Program-made: the position numbers and the translations under genes
Part shown: piece after piece, positions 1 to 7,264 of the stretch
Layout: each line of letters begins with the position of its first letter
How positions within the stretch are numbered: the stretch's first letter is position 1
The notes under the pieces: model-generated
The model's input: the letters and a program-made list of their open reading frames with translations, nothing else
Database searches by the model: none
Told to the model about the DNA's origin: nothing
Source of the DNA: an uncultured Dehalococcoidia bacterium
GTDB lineage: Bacteria > Chloroflexota > Dehalococcoidia > Lucifugimonadales > JADFKI01
Assembly: GCA_958295865.1 (NCBI GenBank)
Contig: CATQHF010000006.1
Location: forward strand, 124,001-188,000
Length of the DNA stretch: 64,000 nt
Reading direction: 5' to 3'

Positions 1-309
1 AGGGTCTATCTCGTCAAACGTCTGTATCATCGCGTAACTCGGAAACGCATCGGTCGAAAAGCGGACCGAGTAAGGCGGCGCTCCGTTATACGCCGCATCC
101 GGCCACGGAACGGGCATTGTGGGACGCTTTGCCTGTGGATTAGGCGGAATGTCCCAATCCACGACATAGAGACATCCGACGACCGCAATCTCACCCGATT
201 CCCCCTCAGATACTATCTGCGCTGTCGGCGGTTCATCCGGCGGCGGATACACTCGAAGATAGGGCGCTTCGACCGTCTGTTCATTGCTGCCATCCGCTAT
301 TGGCTTCAT
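1..309 (-). CDS. Hypothetical protein, 3' end outside window (family D, copy 1)
   Basis: The gene runs off the left edge, so only the first 103 codons are visible. The ATG at 309 follows a GGAGG motif about 8 bases upstream, and that motif lies inside the last codons of the preceding gene, so the two are translationally close. The segment VYPPPDEPPTAQIVSEG matches YYPPPDELPKVQVVSEG in the secreted protein at 2530-3282, so the two are paralogues. Unlike that copy, this one has no signal peptide: it starts at the position of an internal Met of the other protein. It is probably cytosolic unless secreted by another route. No domain is recognised and the function is unknown. Confidence 0.7.
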   Translation of the reverse strand, partial: MKPIADGSNEQTVEAPYLRVYPPPDEPPTAQIVSEGESGEIAVVGCLYVVDWDIPPNPQAKRPTMPVPWPDAAYNGAPPYSVRFSTDAFPSYAMIQTFDEIDP

Positions 310-313
310 TGAT

Positions 314-1234
314 TCATCCTCCAATGTCAGGAAATCGAAGCCTTTGGATCAATGGAGCTCCCATCCCTCCAATGTCAGGAAATCGAAGCTCTTGGATCAA
401 TGGAGCTCCCATCCCTTCTTCAAAGTCCGATTGACGCTCCGTTTCCGTTTTCAGCGCGCGCAGCCAATAGGTTTGCTCAGCATGCCAGAAATCCAGCATA
501 GTCCATCCGGCGGGCGACTCATATCGGTTCTGCTCCGCGGTCAGCAGACCGCCAATGCTCAAGTGGACGCCGTCCCAATCTTCCGCCGCCGCTCCCCAAT
601 TCGGCACAAGCCGCCCATCGCTGTCCTTTGCCGGATACCTGACGCACAAATTATGCCAGTCGGAAGGTCCGTGAATTTCGAACACCCGCACATCCTCAAG
701 AAAGCGCATCGACCACCACGCAAGGGGAAACTCGCACACATAATCCCCAACCAGTCCATCGTAGGCGACGAGCTGGGAGGTCAAGTGGGGACCATACTGC
801 GTCGATGTGTCCTGGTTGCCAAAAGGTTTCTGCGCGTAGCGCTCCCAACGACTCGACGGGTTCTGTGGCTGCTGCCACGCCATAGTTTCCGGTGGCGTGC
901 CATAGATGAACTTGCCCGGAGTCACGTGTATGGACAGCCATGCCTGCGCGCGCAGGTCTATGTCATGAAACCACCAAGCGGTGGCTGGATGCTCGATAAC
1001 GGCTCGCGCCTGAGCTGCCTTCTCCCTTGCGAGAGCCGGCAGCGCAGCGGCGAGCAGGTCGTGGTCAGAGTCGAATCTGCCCACGGAGTCTGCGGACTCT
1101 GCCGCCAATGGCAGACTCACATTTGGGTCTTCCAGGTCTTCCGGCGAGATCCCGCTCTCATCCAGCATGACCAGAAAAGCGCAGCCAACCAGAGAGTTCA
1201 GAAGGTCTTCCACTCGCGTGTCGGTATTTGCCAT
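314..1234 (-). CDS. Conserved hypothetical protein (family A, copy 1)
   Basis: This 306-residue protein has no signal peptide or membrane segment. It is a clear paralogue of the product of 4385-5326: both share an early region about reaching high age of 'P.TAWWF', a WRMK/WSMRF..VRVFE(I/V) block, a (W)HELC/HNLC block, and DWD.VHL(S/T)(I/L)GGLLT followed by an AGWT...EQT.WLR ending. The start at 1234 is preceded by AGGAGAAAGG. The C-terminus carries a 16-residue tandem repeat (GMGAPLIQxLRFPDIG twice) that the paralogue lacks. It is followed after four bases by the family D gene. The function is unknown; conserved Trp, Asp and His residues are visible but match no family I know. Confidence 0.75.
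   Translation of the reverse strand: MANTDTRVEDLLNSLVGCAFLVMLDESGISPEDLEDPNVSLPLAAESADSVGRFDSDHDLLAAALPALAREKAAQARAVIEHPATAWWFHDIDLRAQAWLSIHVTPGKFIYGTPPETMAWQQPQNPSSRWERYAQKPFGNQDTSTQYGPHLTSQLVAYDGLVGDYVCEFPLAWWSMRFLEDVRVFEIHGPSDWHNLCVRYPAKDSDGRLVPNWGAAAEDWDGVHLSIGGLLTAEQNRYESPAGWTMLDFWHAEQTYWLRALKTETERQSDFEEGMGAPLIQELRFPDIGGMGAPLIQRLRFPDIGG
318..413. repeat. 48-bp in-frame tandem duplication
   Basis: Two nearly identical 48-bp units, 318-365 and 366-413, lie inside the 3' end of the family A gene. They differ at a few bases (one changes Glu to Arg), so the copies are not brand new. Because 48 is a multiple of three, the reading frame is kept. The unit contains GGAGG, which also serves as the ribosome binding site of the next gene. 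Confidence 0.9.
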
Positions 1235-1279
1235 CCTAATAAGCCTTTCTCCTATTACACCGAACTTAAGATGAATGAG

Positions 1280-1423
1280 TTAGAGCAGCCAGTAGAGCAA
1301 GTAAAGCCCGTGCAGAACTATTACCGCCAGTCCAAACGCTCGAATTATCCGTCGCTCTTGCCTCCACATTGCAATGATGACGCCCGCGGTGATCGCCGTG
1401 ATGTCTAGTAGATGTATCACCAT
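1280..1423 (-). CDS. Short membrane protein, truncated copy of module C
   Basis: This 47-residue ORF begins with MVIHLLDITAITAGVII and ends at a TAA after GLYLLYWLL. It matches the N-terminal half of the 88-residue protein at 1558-1824 and the C-terminal domain of the protein at 3378-4373. The upstream sequence AGTGAGGTCTATCACAAATG, with its GAGG ribosome binding site, is shared by the copies. It would form two membrane segments around a basic RQERR loop. It lacks the last third of the full-length copy, so it is either a shortened gene or a decaying duplicate. Confidence 0.55.
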   Translation of the reverse strand: MVIHLLDITAITAGVIIAMWRQERRIIRAFGLAVIVLHGLYLLYWLL

Positions 1424-1507
1424 TTGTGATAGACCTCACTTTCTTGAAATCGGCTTTTCCGGTCGGTATGCCAAGATGACTGCGAGCGGCGCGCCGTTGT
1501 GCGAATA

Positions 1508-1539
1508 GCAGCCATGCGGTTACACAGCCGCATTGCTGC
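1508..1539 (-). terminator. Hairpin downstream of module C, copy 1
   Basis: A 12-bp stem with one mismatch (GCAGCCATGCGG against CCGCATTGCTGC) and an 8-base loop lies 18 bases after the stop codon at 1558. A related hairpin follows the homologous gene end at 3378. There is no clear U-tract, so a terminator or mRNA-stabilising role is inferred from position only. Confidence 0.45.
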
Positions 1540-1557
1540 CGTATTCTCCGTGCTGTT

Positions 1558-1824
1558 CTACGGACTTGCGGTCGCGGTTGGTATGTATTCCGGCATCACA
1601 CTTGAAGCTCCTGATTCAGCGCCCACTGGTATTACGCCAAATGCGATGAGAAGAATGATTACCGAGTAGAGCAAGTAAAGCCCTTGCAGAACTATTACCG
1701 CCAGCCCGAACGCTCGAATTATCCGCCGCTCTTGCCTCCGCCTCGCAATGATGACGCCTGCGGTGATCGCCGAGATGTGTAGCAGAAGCACCAATGCGAA
1801 CTCTAAGATAATCCTTACATCCAT
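1558..1824 (-). CDS. Small two- or three-helix membrane protein (module C, copy 1)
   Basis: This is an 88-residue hydrophobic protein. It has one membrane segment near residues 5-25, a basic loop RRRQERR, and a long hydrophobic stretch near 38-68, then a polar tail with SSVMPEYIPTATASP. It is nearly identical in layout to the last 88 residues of the protein at 3378-4373, including the GASSV(M/L)PEYI tail. The ATG at 1824 follows GAGGTCTATCGCAA, the same ribosome-binding context as the other copies. The function is unknown. It is the stand-alone form of a domain that also occurs fused to a secreted domain nearby. Confidence 0.7.
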   Translation of the reverse strand: MDVRIILEFALVLLLHISAITAGVIIARRRQERRIIRAFGLAVIVLQGLYLLYSVIILLIAFGVIPVGAESGASSVMPEYIPTATASP

Positions 1825-1880
1825 TTGCGATAGACCTCACTTCTTTCAAATTGGCTTCTTTAGTCGTCAGTGTTTGGACA

Positions 1881-2450
1881 TTAACCGCCCAATTCTTTCA
1901 ACCAGTCTGCGATTTGCAGTCCGGCGAAAGCGCCGATACCGGCGATTGCTCCTATCAGCAATCTTGTCCACAGCCTGACTTGTGGAACGCCCCTGTATCG
2001 GAGCAAGGAACGGTGGTCGTCTGTGCTGTTTTCCGTCTGTAACGGCTCATACTGCCGACGCAAAATCCAGTAGGAATGAGGAATGAGCAACAGCAGTAGA
2101 ACGCTCGACACTCCCGCGAACACATAGATTGAATCTAAAGTCAGCCATAGCAATGTTCCAAAGGCAGCGACCAGCGTAAGGGCAATCAATGAGTTAAGCC
2201 CCGCTCGCAGCCAGATGCCCTTGTGCGTGGTTATGTCGGGAGTTTGCCATCGGTTGAGAATATGCAGCCTGTCCTTGGGCCAGGTGATGTACAACAATAC
2301 GGCGACGAGGATGGCGCCCGCAATCAGCAGGGTGAAACCCCAATCCTCGCTCCGTATGCCCCTCGAAATCATGAAGAACGCCATGTAAGCGAGGAATGCC
2401 GCCGGTATCAGATATAGGAGTTTGGGAAGCCATCGTCTTATCTTCATCAT
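1881..2450 (-). CDS. Hypothetical multi-pass membrane protein
   Basis: This 189-residue protein has about five predicted membrane segments: roughly residues 12-30, 37-55, 85-105, 108-128, and a last one near 164-182 (LLIGAIAGIGAFAGLQIADW). The N-terminus (MMKIRRWLPK) is basic, consistent with an inward-facing start. A cytoplasmic-looking loop at about 132-160 is rich in Arg and Gln. No family is recognised. It sits between the duplicated modules and has no second copy in the window. Confidence 0.65.
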   Translation of the reverse strand: MMKIRRWLPKLLYLIPAAFLAYMAFFMISRGIRSEDWGFTLLIAGAILVAVLLYITWPKDRLHILNRWQTPDITTHKGIWLRAGLNSLIALTLVAAFGTLLWLTLDSIYVFAGVSSVLLLLLIPHSYWILRRQYEPLQTENSTDDHRSLLRYRGVPQVRLWTRLLIGAIAGIGAFAGLQIADWLKELGG

Positions 2451-2529
2451 CGAACTCCAACCTAGTATGGCGCTGTTCGGTCAAGTGAAACGGACAACGC
2501 CATATTTGGGCTGCATAGACCGGGACGGT

Positions 2530-3282
2530 TCACTGCGGCAGTCCCCCGGCGCTCTTCACATGAAACATCCAGTTAGCCATCGCGCGTCCGCGCGGCTCGT
2601 CTTCGGGGTCGATGCTCCATCTGGCGAATACCAGAATGTGCGGCAGCTCGAGTACCTCGGCAGGTATGCCATAAACTTCTACGAAGCCGTCCGAAGTTAT
2701 CCGCATGCATGGATCGGCTTGATAGCGGGTGCACTCATATTCCGCAAGAGGATATTCAAGATCGCCAAAATCGCTAATAGGAGTCTCGCCAATGCTGTCG
2801 GGGCGGAACATGGCGTATCCCTCTACGAACACGAAACTAGGCTCCACATCGGTATGAAAGCGAATGACCGAATGTGAACCGTCTATCCGCGTCGCTTCCT
2901 GCCACATGAAGGGAAGACTAACGCCTGTTGTCTGCGGGGGAGTAGCGGAATTGAACTCCCAATCCGTATTGAGAATGATCCCGTCCGCAACCGATCTGTC
3001 AGTCCCCTCGCTGACCACCTGTACTTTGGGCAGCTCATCCGGCGGAGGATAGTACCTCAGCAGCAGCGTTTCCTCTTCCGAGCCATCCAGGTCTTGTCTC
3101 TCTACGCCATCCGGTATTATGTGCATCCCCCGGTTTGGGTCGGTTGGGGAAGATTGCGCGCATGCCGCGCAGACAAGCAGCGCGACTGCCATAAGCGCCG
3201 CTAGGCATGTTCCCAAAGTCAGGCGCGCCCTGCCGGGTCCTTCCGCCGTGAAGCGCCCTTCTTTCAAACTCAGATAAGTCAT
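2530..3282 (-). CDS. Secreted or lipoprotein-like hypothetical protein (family D, copy 2)
   Basis: This 250-residue protein has a hydrophobic signal segment at about residues 25-42 ending in VCAACAQSS, which suggests export with a possible but non-canonical lipobox Cys. After an acidic stretch it carries RYYPPPDELPKVQVVSEG, shared with the partial gene at 1-309. The rest is a beta-rich looking domain with no known motif, ending in AMANWMFHVKSAGGLPQ. Translation could begin at a later Met nearer the signal segment. It follows the family B/C fusion gene on the same strand. The function is unknown; it is probably an envelope protein. Confidence 0.65.
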   Translation of the reverse strand: MTYLSLKEGRFTAEGPGRARLTLGTCLAALMAVALLVCAACAQSSPTDPNRGMHIIPDGVERQDLDGSEEETLLLRYYPPPDELPKVQVVSEGTDRSVADGIILNTDWEFNSATPPQTTGVSLPFMWQEATRIDGSHSVIRFHTDVEPSFVFVEGYAMFRPDSIGETPISDFGDLEYPLAEYECTRYQADPCMRITSDGFVEVYGIPAEVLELPHILVFARWSIDPEDEPRGRAMANWMFHVKSAGGLPQ

Positions 3283-3326
3283 TTGAAACCTCCTTCGGTG
3301 GGCATTATCAACAGGGTAAGTGAATA

Positions 3327-3360
3327 GGCATCTATGCGGCTGTGAAACCGCATGGCTGCC
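3327..3360 (-). terminator. Hairpin downstream of module C, copy 2
   Basis: ATGCGG (3334-3339) pairs with CCGCAT (3348-3353), with partial outer pairing GGCA/TGCC. It lies at the same distance from the stop codon at 3378 as the 1508-1539 hairpin does from its gene, and the flanking sequence is nearly identical. It was therefore duplicated together with module C. No U-tract is present. Confidence 0.4.
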
Positions 3361-3377
3361 GTATTCTCCGTGCTGTT

Positions 3378-4373
3378 CTACGGACTTGCGATTGGGGTTG
3401 AGATGTATTCCGGCAGCACACTTGAAGCTCCCGCTTCAAAACCTGATGGTATTACAGCAAATAAGATGAGAAGAAGCATCACCCAATAGAGCAAGTGAAG
3501 TCCGTGCAGAACTATTACTGCCAGTCCGAACACTTGAAATATCTGGCGCTCTTGCCTCCGCATTACAATGATGACGCCCGCGATGATCGCCGAGATGTTT
3601 AGCAGAGTCACCAATACGAGCTCCCTGATAACCCCTACATTCATTTGTGATAGACCGCCTCTTGAGCGCAATCCGTCGGGATCAATTCTGTAACTGCTCG
3701 TCCCGTCGGCGTACTGGTATTTCCATATAGAAGGATGCCAATCCGCTTTGAAATCGTCAGATATAGTCATTCCACTTATGACTTCGATCTCAGTGCCTAC
3801 TGGAATTGAGAGTCTGAAATGCCCCTTCGCATAGTCGGTATATTCCCATTCACCCCTACCCCCTGAGTCCGAAGTAGTGCGGTCTTCTACGACATCCCAG
3901 AAGAAGCGCCCAATGCCGTAAAGTCTTACATTAGTAGTGAAATGAGGGTCGCTTGTAATCACTGTTCCATCCCAGCACCAGTGAGTGGAAGTAGAGTATT
4001 TGAAAAGTTTTAGCCTTCTCCCCGAAGTGGCGTAGTATGTGATGTAGGCTTCATAGTCGTCACATTCCTCTCCTGACGAACCGGAGGCGCTTGATGCGCC
4101 GCCACCTGCGCCAGAAGGACCTTTCGGCGGAACGACTTCAATGACTGTTTCCACATTGTTGACTACCGCATCAACCACTGCTTGCTGTGCCGCAAGGGAC
4201 AGCGCGAGAAGTGCTTGTTCAGCGTCGTCGGCTTCGTCTAGATCGTCAATCAGCGCATTCACCACGTCGGGGTCGGTGTAATCGGGTTCGTCCGCCGCTG
4301 CCACACCTCCGGCAGAGTCGACGGCTACAATGAGCATCGCCATCAGCATGACCGCTATCAATCGCTTGACCAT
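3378..4373 (-). CDS. Secreted protein fused to small membrane module (B-C fusion)
   Basis: This 331-residue protein has an N-terminal signal peptide (MVKRLIAVMLMAMLIVAVDSAGGVAA) and an acidic, Ala-rich helical region (about 30-85). A short Gly/Ser linker follows, then a soluble domain (about 100-240) with a CDDYEAYITYYATSGRR start. The C-terminal 88 residues reproduce the stand-alone membrane protein of 1558-1824. The joint is instructive: the bases that serve as ribosome binding site and ATG of the stand-alone gene are here read as codons (RGGLSQMNV). The result could be a protein anchored at its C-terminus, or the internal ATG could still be used separately. The start at 4373 has GGTATCGAG upstream. 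The function is unknown. Confidence 0.65.
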   Translation of the reverse strand: MVKRLIAVMLMAMLIVAVDSAGGVAAADEPDYTDPDVVNALIDDLDEADDAEQALLALSLAAQQAVVDAVVNNVETVIEVVPPKGPSGAGGGASSASGSSGEECDDYEAYITYYATSGRRLKLFKYSTSTHWCWDGTVITSDPHFTTNVRLYGIGRFFWDVVEDRTTSDSGGRGEWEYTDYAKGHFRLSIPVGTEIEVISGMTISDDFKADWHPSIWKYQYADGTSSYRIDPDGLRSRGGLSQMNVGVIRELVLVTLLNISAIIAGVIIVMRRQERQIFQVFGLAVIVLHGLHLLYWVMLLLILFAVIPSGFEAGASSVLPEYISTPIASP

Positions 4374-4384
4374 CTCGATACCTT

Positions 4385-5326
4385 CTACTGGAATGTCGGC
4401 GTGTGGTCGTCGAGCCGTTCATATCTGCTGAACACCCAACGCAGCCACCAAGTCTGCTCCGTGTCCCATCCGTACTGATATGTCCAGCCTGCATCTGACT
4501 CGACCGCGACTTGATGCGATGTCAGCAAGCCGCCCAGCGTGAGGTGAACCGCGTCCCAATCCTTCCTAACCTTTGCCCAGTCCGGTTCCAGATACGAATG
4601 GACATCCAGGGTGTCAAGGTCGAGCAAGTCATAATCGTGGAGCGGGAACCTCATTCGGCGAGTGTACTTCATGCAGAGTTCATGCCATGCGTGCGGGCTA
4701 TCGACCTCAAACACACGCGCCTCAGGCGCAGCCTTCATCCTCCAGACCGCATACGGAGGTCCCGCGTATCCATTGCCATATCCATAACCGACATCGCAGA
4801 TTTGCAGGTCAACCGCCGCAAGCATCGACGCGGTATCCTCGATGTATGTTGAGGTTACGAATGCCCACATGTCTTGTCTTATGTCGCTATGTATCCAGGC
4901 GGGTTCCCCGGGCTGCTCTGACGGCGGGTTTCGGTCTTCGGACACCCATATCTGGTTTTCTGTATCCATTGGGGAGAACCACCATGCGGTATCAGGATAA
5001 GCCAGGATTTCGCGCGCTAGGCGGGAGTGTTTGGGAGCTTCCCGACGCAGAAAGCAAAGTTCCTCTTCGCGGGCGTTCTCTATGTGATACAGCTCGACAT
5101 CATCCGCCGCCTGCGCCGCCAAGTATATGCTGGTAGCGGGCGCTGCAATCTCGTGGGGTGAGAGACCCGTCGCGGCGGCGATGGCGATGAACGCCTGACC
5201 GACGGGCGCGGCGAGCAGGGCGGCGCCCTTTTCTTCTATGCCTGCCGCGCGGTGGCTGGGGTTCCAGTCTGTGGCGCTGCGGTGATAGGGGCTATGGTTC
5301 GAGAAGGGAGTGTTCATTGTTATCAT
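4385..5326 (-). CDS. Conserved hypothetical protein (family A, copy 2)
   Basis: This 313-residue soluble protein is paralogous to the product of 314-1234, with the same ordered blocks: YPDTAWWF, WRMKAAPEARVFEV, WHELCMKY, DWDAVHLTLGGLLT, and AGWTY...EQTWWLRW. It lacks the C-terminal 16-residue tandem repeat of the other copy. Eleven bases separate it from the downstream secreted B-C fusion gene, so the pair is probably co-transcribed. A second Met three codons in is an alternative start. The function is unknown. Confidence 0.72.
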   Translation of the reverse strand: MITMNTPFSNHSPYHRSATDWNPSHRAAGIEEKGAALLAAPVGQAFIAIAAATGLSPHEIAAPATSIYLAAQAADDVELYHIENAREEELCFLRREAPKHSRLAREILAYPDTAWWFSPMDTENQIWVSEDRNPPSEQPGEPAWIHSDIRQDMWAFVTSTYIEDTASMLAAVDLQICDVGYGYGNGYAGPPYAVWRMKAAPEARVFEVDSPHAWHELCMKYTRRMRFPLHDYDLLDLDTLDVHSYLEPDWAKVRKDWDAVHLTLGGLLTSHQVAVESDAGWTYQYGWDTEQTWWLRWVFSRYERLDDHTPTFQ

Positions 5327-5382
5327 AGTTTCCGAAAGATGTATTCCGGCATCACCCTTGAAGATCCTGATTCAGCGCCCAT
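5323..5382 (-). pseudogene. Remnant of module C tail
   Basis: A 19-codon stretch reads MGAESGSSRVMPEYI, matching the tail GAESGASSVMPEYI of the membrane protein at 1558-1824, and ends at a TGA that overlaps the start of the next gene. The rest of the module is absent. It is a decayed duplicate that marks the boundary of a rearrangement. Confidence 0.6.
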
Positions 5383-5389
5383 ATCTTCA

Positions 5390-6214
5390 TCATCGCACCC
5401 TCGTCACTCGAACTGCGAAGTTGTTCACATCCGGCTTGATGAGTCGGGCTGCATCGACCACGCTGGCGAGCGTCCACCCCACCGCGCTCGGCGTCCATTC
5501 TGGCAGCGTAACCGATATGCCGAGACCCGAACTCGCAGGAGAGATGCGGTGTATTGGCGTCTCAATCCCTGTTCTAATAGAGTATTGCTCAGGCACGGCT
5601 ACTACCGGCCCGAACTCGAAAGCGCCAGTGTTCATCCGCCGGAGTCTGGCGACCAACTCCGCCTCGGTATGCTCCCCAAGGAACTCCTCGTCGAATGAGA
5701 TGAGCGCATCTGCTTTCCCCTTCAGGGTAGCGTTAAACCAGTTGAGCATAGCGTAGAGACGAGATTGCCAAGGTTGTGTCCTAGGATCTAGGAAATTAGC
5801 CGTCACCTGGAGTCCGGACAACTCTACGATACCAAATCGGCGAAGTGCATCATGGAAACACTGAATCAACGCCGGCAGCACAAGAGCCGGCTCGATGTCG
5901 CGCCGGTGTACCGCGAGCGGCGCATAAGCCCAACCTTGAACGGGCGCTGACGATGGTCGGGCTGGCTCGAAGTCACCGACATCCAGCCCGACCTGCACCC
6001 AGCCGATACGGGGTGTGTCAATCCCGGCGGCCAATTCAGCCTCATGCATCGCCCAGAGCATCGGGCGGTCATGAGCCGACATTGTGCTCCACCCCATCAT
6101 TTCGCTGCGGGATAAGAAAATGCTATAGAGGTCGTCCTCGTCCGACACAACTCGTTCTAGGTTCTCGTCATGGAGAATCTGCCCGAAAGCCTCGACAAAA
6201 AGCAATAACGACAC
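5390..6214 (-). CDS. Hypothetical protein between remnants of the duplicated cassette
   Basis: This 274-residue soluble protein has no recognised domain. The GTG at 6214 is supported by GGGAGAGA about 8 bases upstream. Visible features are an acidic N-terminal region, a central WVQVGLDVGDF segment and a C-terminal stretch with several Val/Ile strands, but no signal peptide or membrane segment. It is flanked upstream by a broken copy of the MVKRLIAVMLM signal peptide (6245-6292) and downstream by a broken module C tail (5323-5382). It therefore occupies the place of the secreted B domain in a cassette copy. The function is unknown. Confidence 0.6.
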   Translation of the reverse strand: MSLLLFVEAFGQILHDENLERVVSDEDDLYSIFLSRSEMMGWSTMSAHDRPMLWAMHEAELAAGIDTPRIGWVQVGLDVGDFEPARPSSAPVQGWAYAPLAVHRRDIEPALVLPALIQCFHDALRRFGIVELSGLQVTANFLDPRTQPWQSRLYAMLNWFNATLKGKADALISFDEEFLGEHTEAELVARLRRMNTGAFEFGPVVAVPEQYSIRTGIETPIHRISPASSGLGISVTLPEWTPSAVGWTLASVVDAARLIKPDVNNFAVRVTRVR

Positions 6215-6244
6215 AACAACTTCTCTCCCTATGTCCCGAGGTTG

Positions 6245-6292
6245 TCAAGGAGCCACTGGCATCAGCATGACCGCTATCAATCGCTTGATCAT
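6245..6292 (-). pseudogene. Remnant of a signal peptide start
   Basis: The 15-codon ORF MIKRLIAVMLMPVAP matches the start MVKRLIAVMLMAM of the protein at 3378-4373. Its upstream GGTATCGAG is also shared. It stops at a TGA and has no downstream partner, so it is the 5' end of a truncated cassette copy. Confidence 0.6.
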
Positions 6293-6450
6293 CTCGATAC
6301 CTACAACAACCTGTAACCGTTGCGATCAAGGGTAAGCGGCATCGCCAGTTTCGCATATCCTACAAATGAACCATTTATGTACTATCTTTGAGGGGCGCGA
6401 CGTACTATGTCGTATAGTCCATTCGGACTATCGCGGCTTGCTCGATGGGA

Positions 6451-6478
6451 TGGACTAGACAAGATTTAGGTGTATAAT
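6451..6478 (+). promoter_or_regulatory. Candidate sigma-70-type promoter of the response regulator
   Basis: A perfect TATAAT at 6473-6478 is preceded by TGGACT at 6451-6456 with a 16-base spacer. It lies about 73 bases before the chosen GTG start of the response regulator. The rest of the 336-base gap between the genes shows only the signal-peptide remnant. Confidence 0.4.
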
Positions 6479-6550
6479 CAGCAAGAACGACGAGGACGCA
6501 AATTTCGGGCTTGCGCCGCTTTGCCCGCGCATTCAGAGGGGAGAACGGGA

Positions 6551-7207
6551 GTGAGACTCATCAGGCTGATGATAGTGGACGACCACGAGCTCGTGCGGCT
6601 TGGGGTGAGAGCCGCCGCCGATGGGGTGGAAGACATAGATGTCGTCGGCGATTACGAGAATGCGGAGGCCGCCTTGGCCGCGCTGGAAAGCCTGAACCCC
6701 GATGTCCTGCTGATGGGCGTGGATATGACGGGCATGGACGGCGTCCACGCATGCCGCCATGTTCGCGGCATCCTTCCCGATGTCAGGGTCGTCATGCTGA
6801 CATCGCACAGCGACGAAGAGACGGTCATGGCGTCCATAATGGCGGGCGCGGCAGGCTACCTGATGAAGAACATCAAAGTCGCCGAACTGTTCCGAGACTT
6901 GCGAACCGTGGCGGATGGCGAATCACTGCTGCACCCCGCCGTCACGCGCGGCGTGCTGGACAGGTTCAAGGCGCTCACTACCACCGAGGAAGCCCACCAC
7001 CACGCGCCGCACACGCCGCCGGATGCGCCAGCCGCGCTGTCCAGGCGAGAGAGCGAGGTCTTCTTGCTGGTCGTCGAGGGCTGCACCAACAAGGACATCG
7101 CGGACAAGCTCGTGATAAGCGAGAACACGGCGCGCAACCATGTCAGCCATATCCTGCACAAGCTGGGGCTGACCCGGCGCAGTCAGGCAGCGGCGTTTGG
7201 GTCGTAG
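6551..7207 (+). CDS. NarL/FixJ-type response regulator with an atypical receiver
   Basis: The 218-residue protein has an N-terminal receiver domain (about 1-120) and a C-terminal LuxR-type helix-turn-helix (about 150-215: LSRRESEVFLLVVEGCTNKD and NTARNHVSHILHKLGL). The acidic pair D10-D11, T84 and K106 of the receiver are present. The residue at the phosphoacceptor site is Gly56 (codon GGC, 6716-6718) in LLMGVDMTGMDG, where the family has Asp. It may work without phosphorylation, or Asp58 may substitute. The GTG start is chosen for its AGGGGAGAA ribosome binding site and because the longer ATG start would overlap the TATAAT. No sensor kinase is adjacent. Confidence 0.9.
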   Translation: MRLIRLMIVDDHELVRLGVRAAADGVEDIDVVGDYENAEAALAALESLNPDVLLMGVDMTGMDGVHACRHVRGILPDVRVVMLTSHSDEETVMASIMAGAAGYLMKNIKVAELFRDLRTVADGESLLHPAVTRGVLDRFKALTTTEEAHHHAPHTPPDAPAALSRRESEVFLLVVEGCTNKDIADKLVISENTARNHVSHILHKLGLTRRSQAAAFGS

Positions 7208-7264
7208 CCCAATGCCGCTATTGCCCGCGCCGCCATTGCCCGATGCTATGGATTGAGCGCGCTC

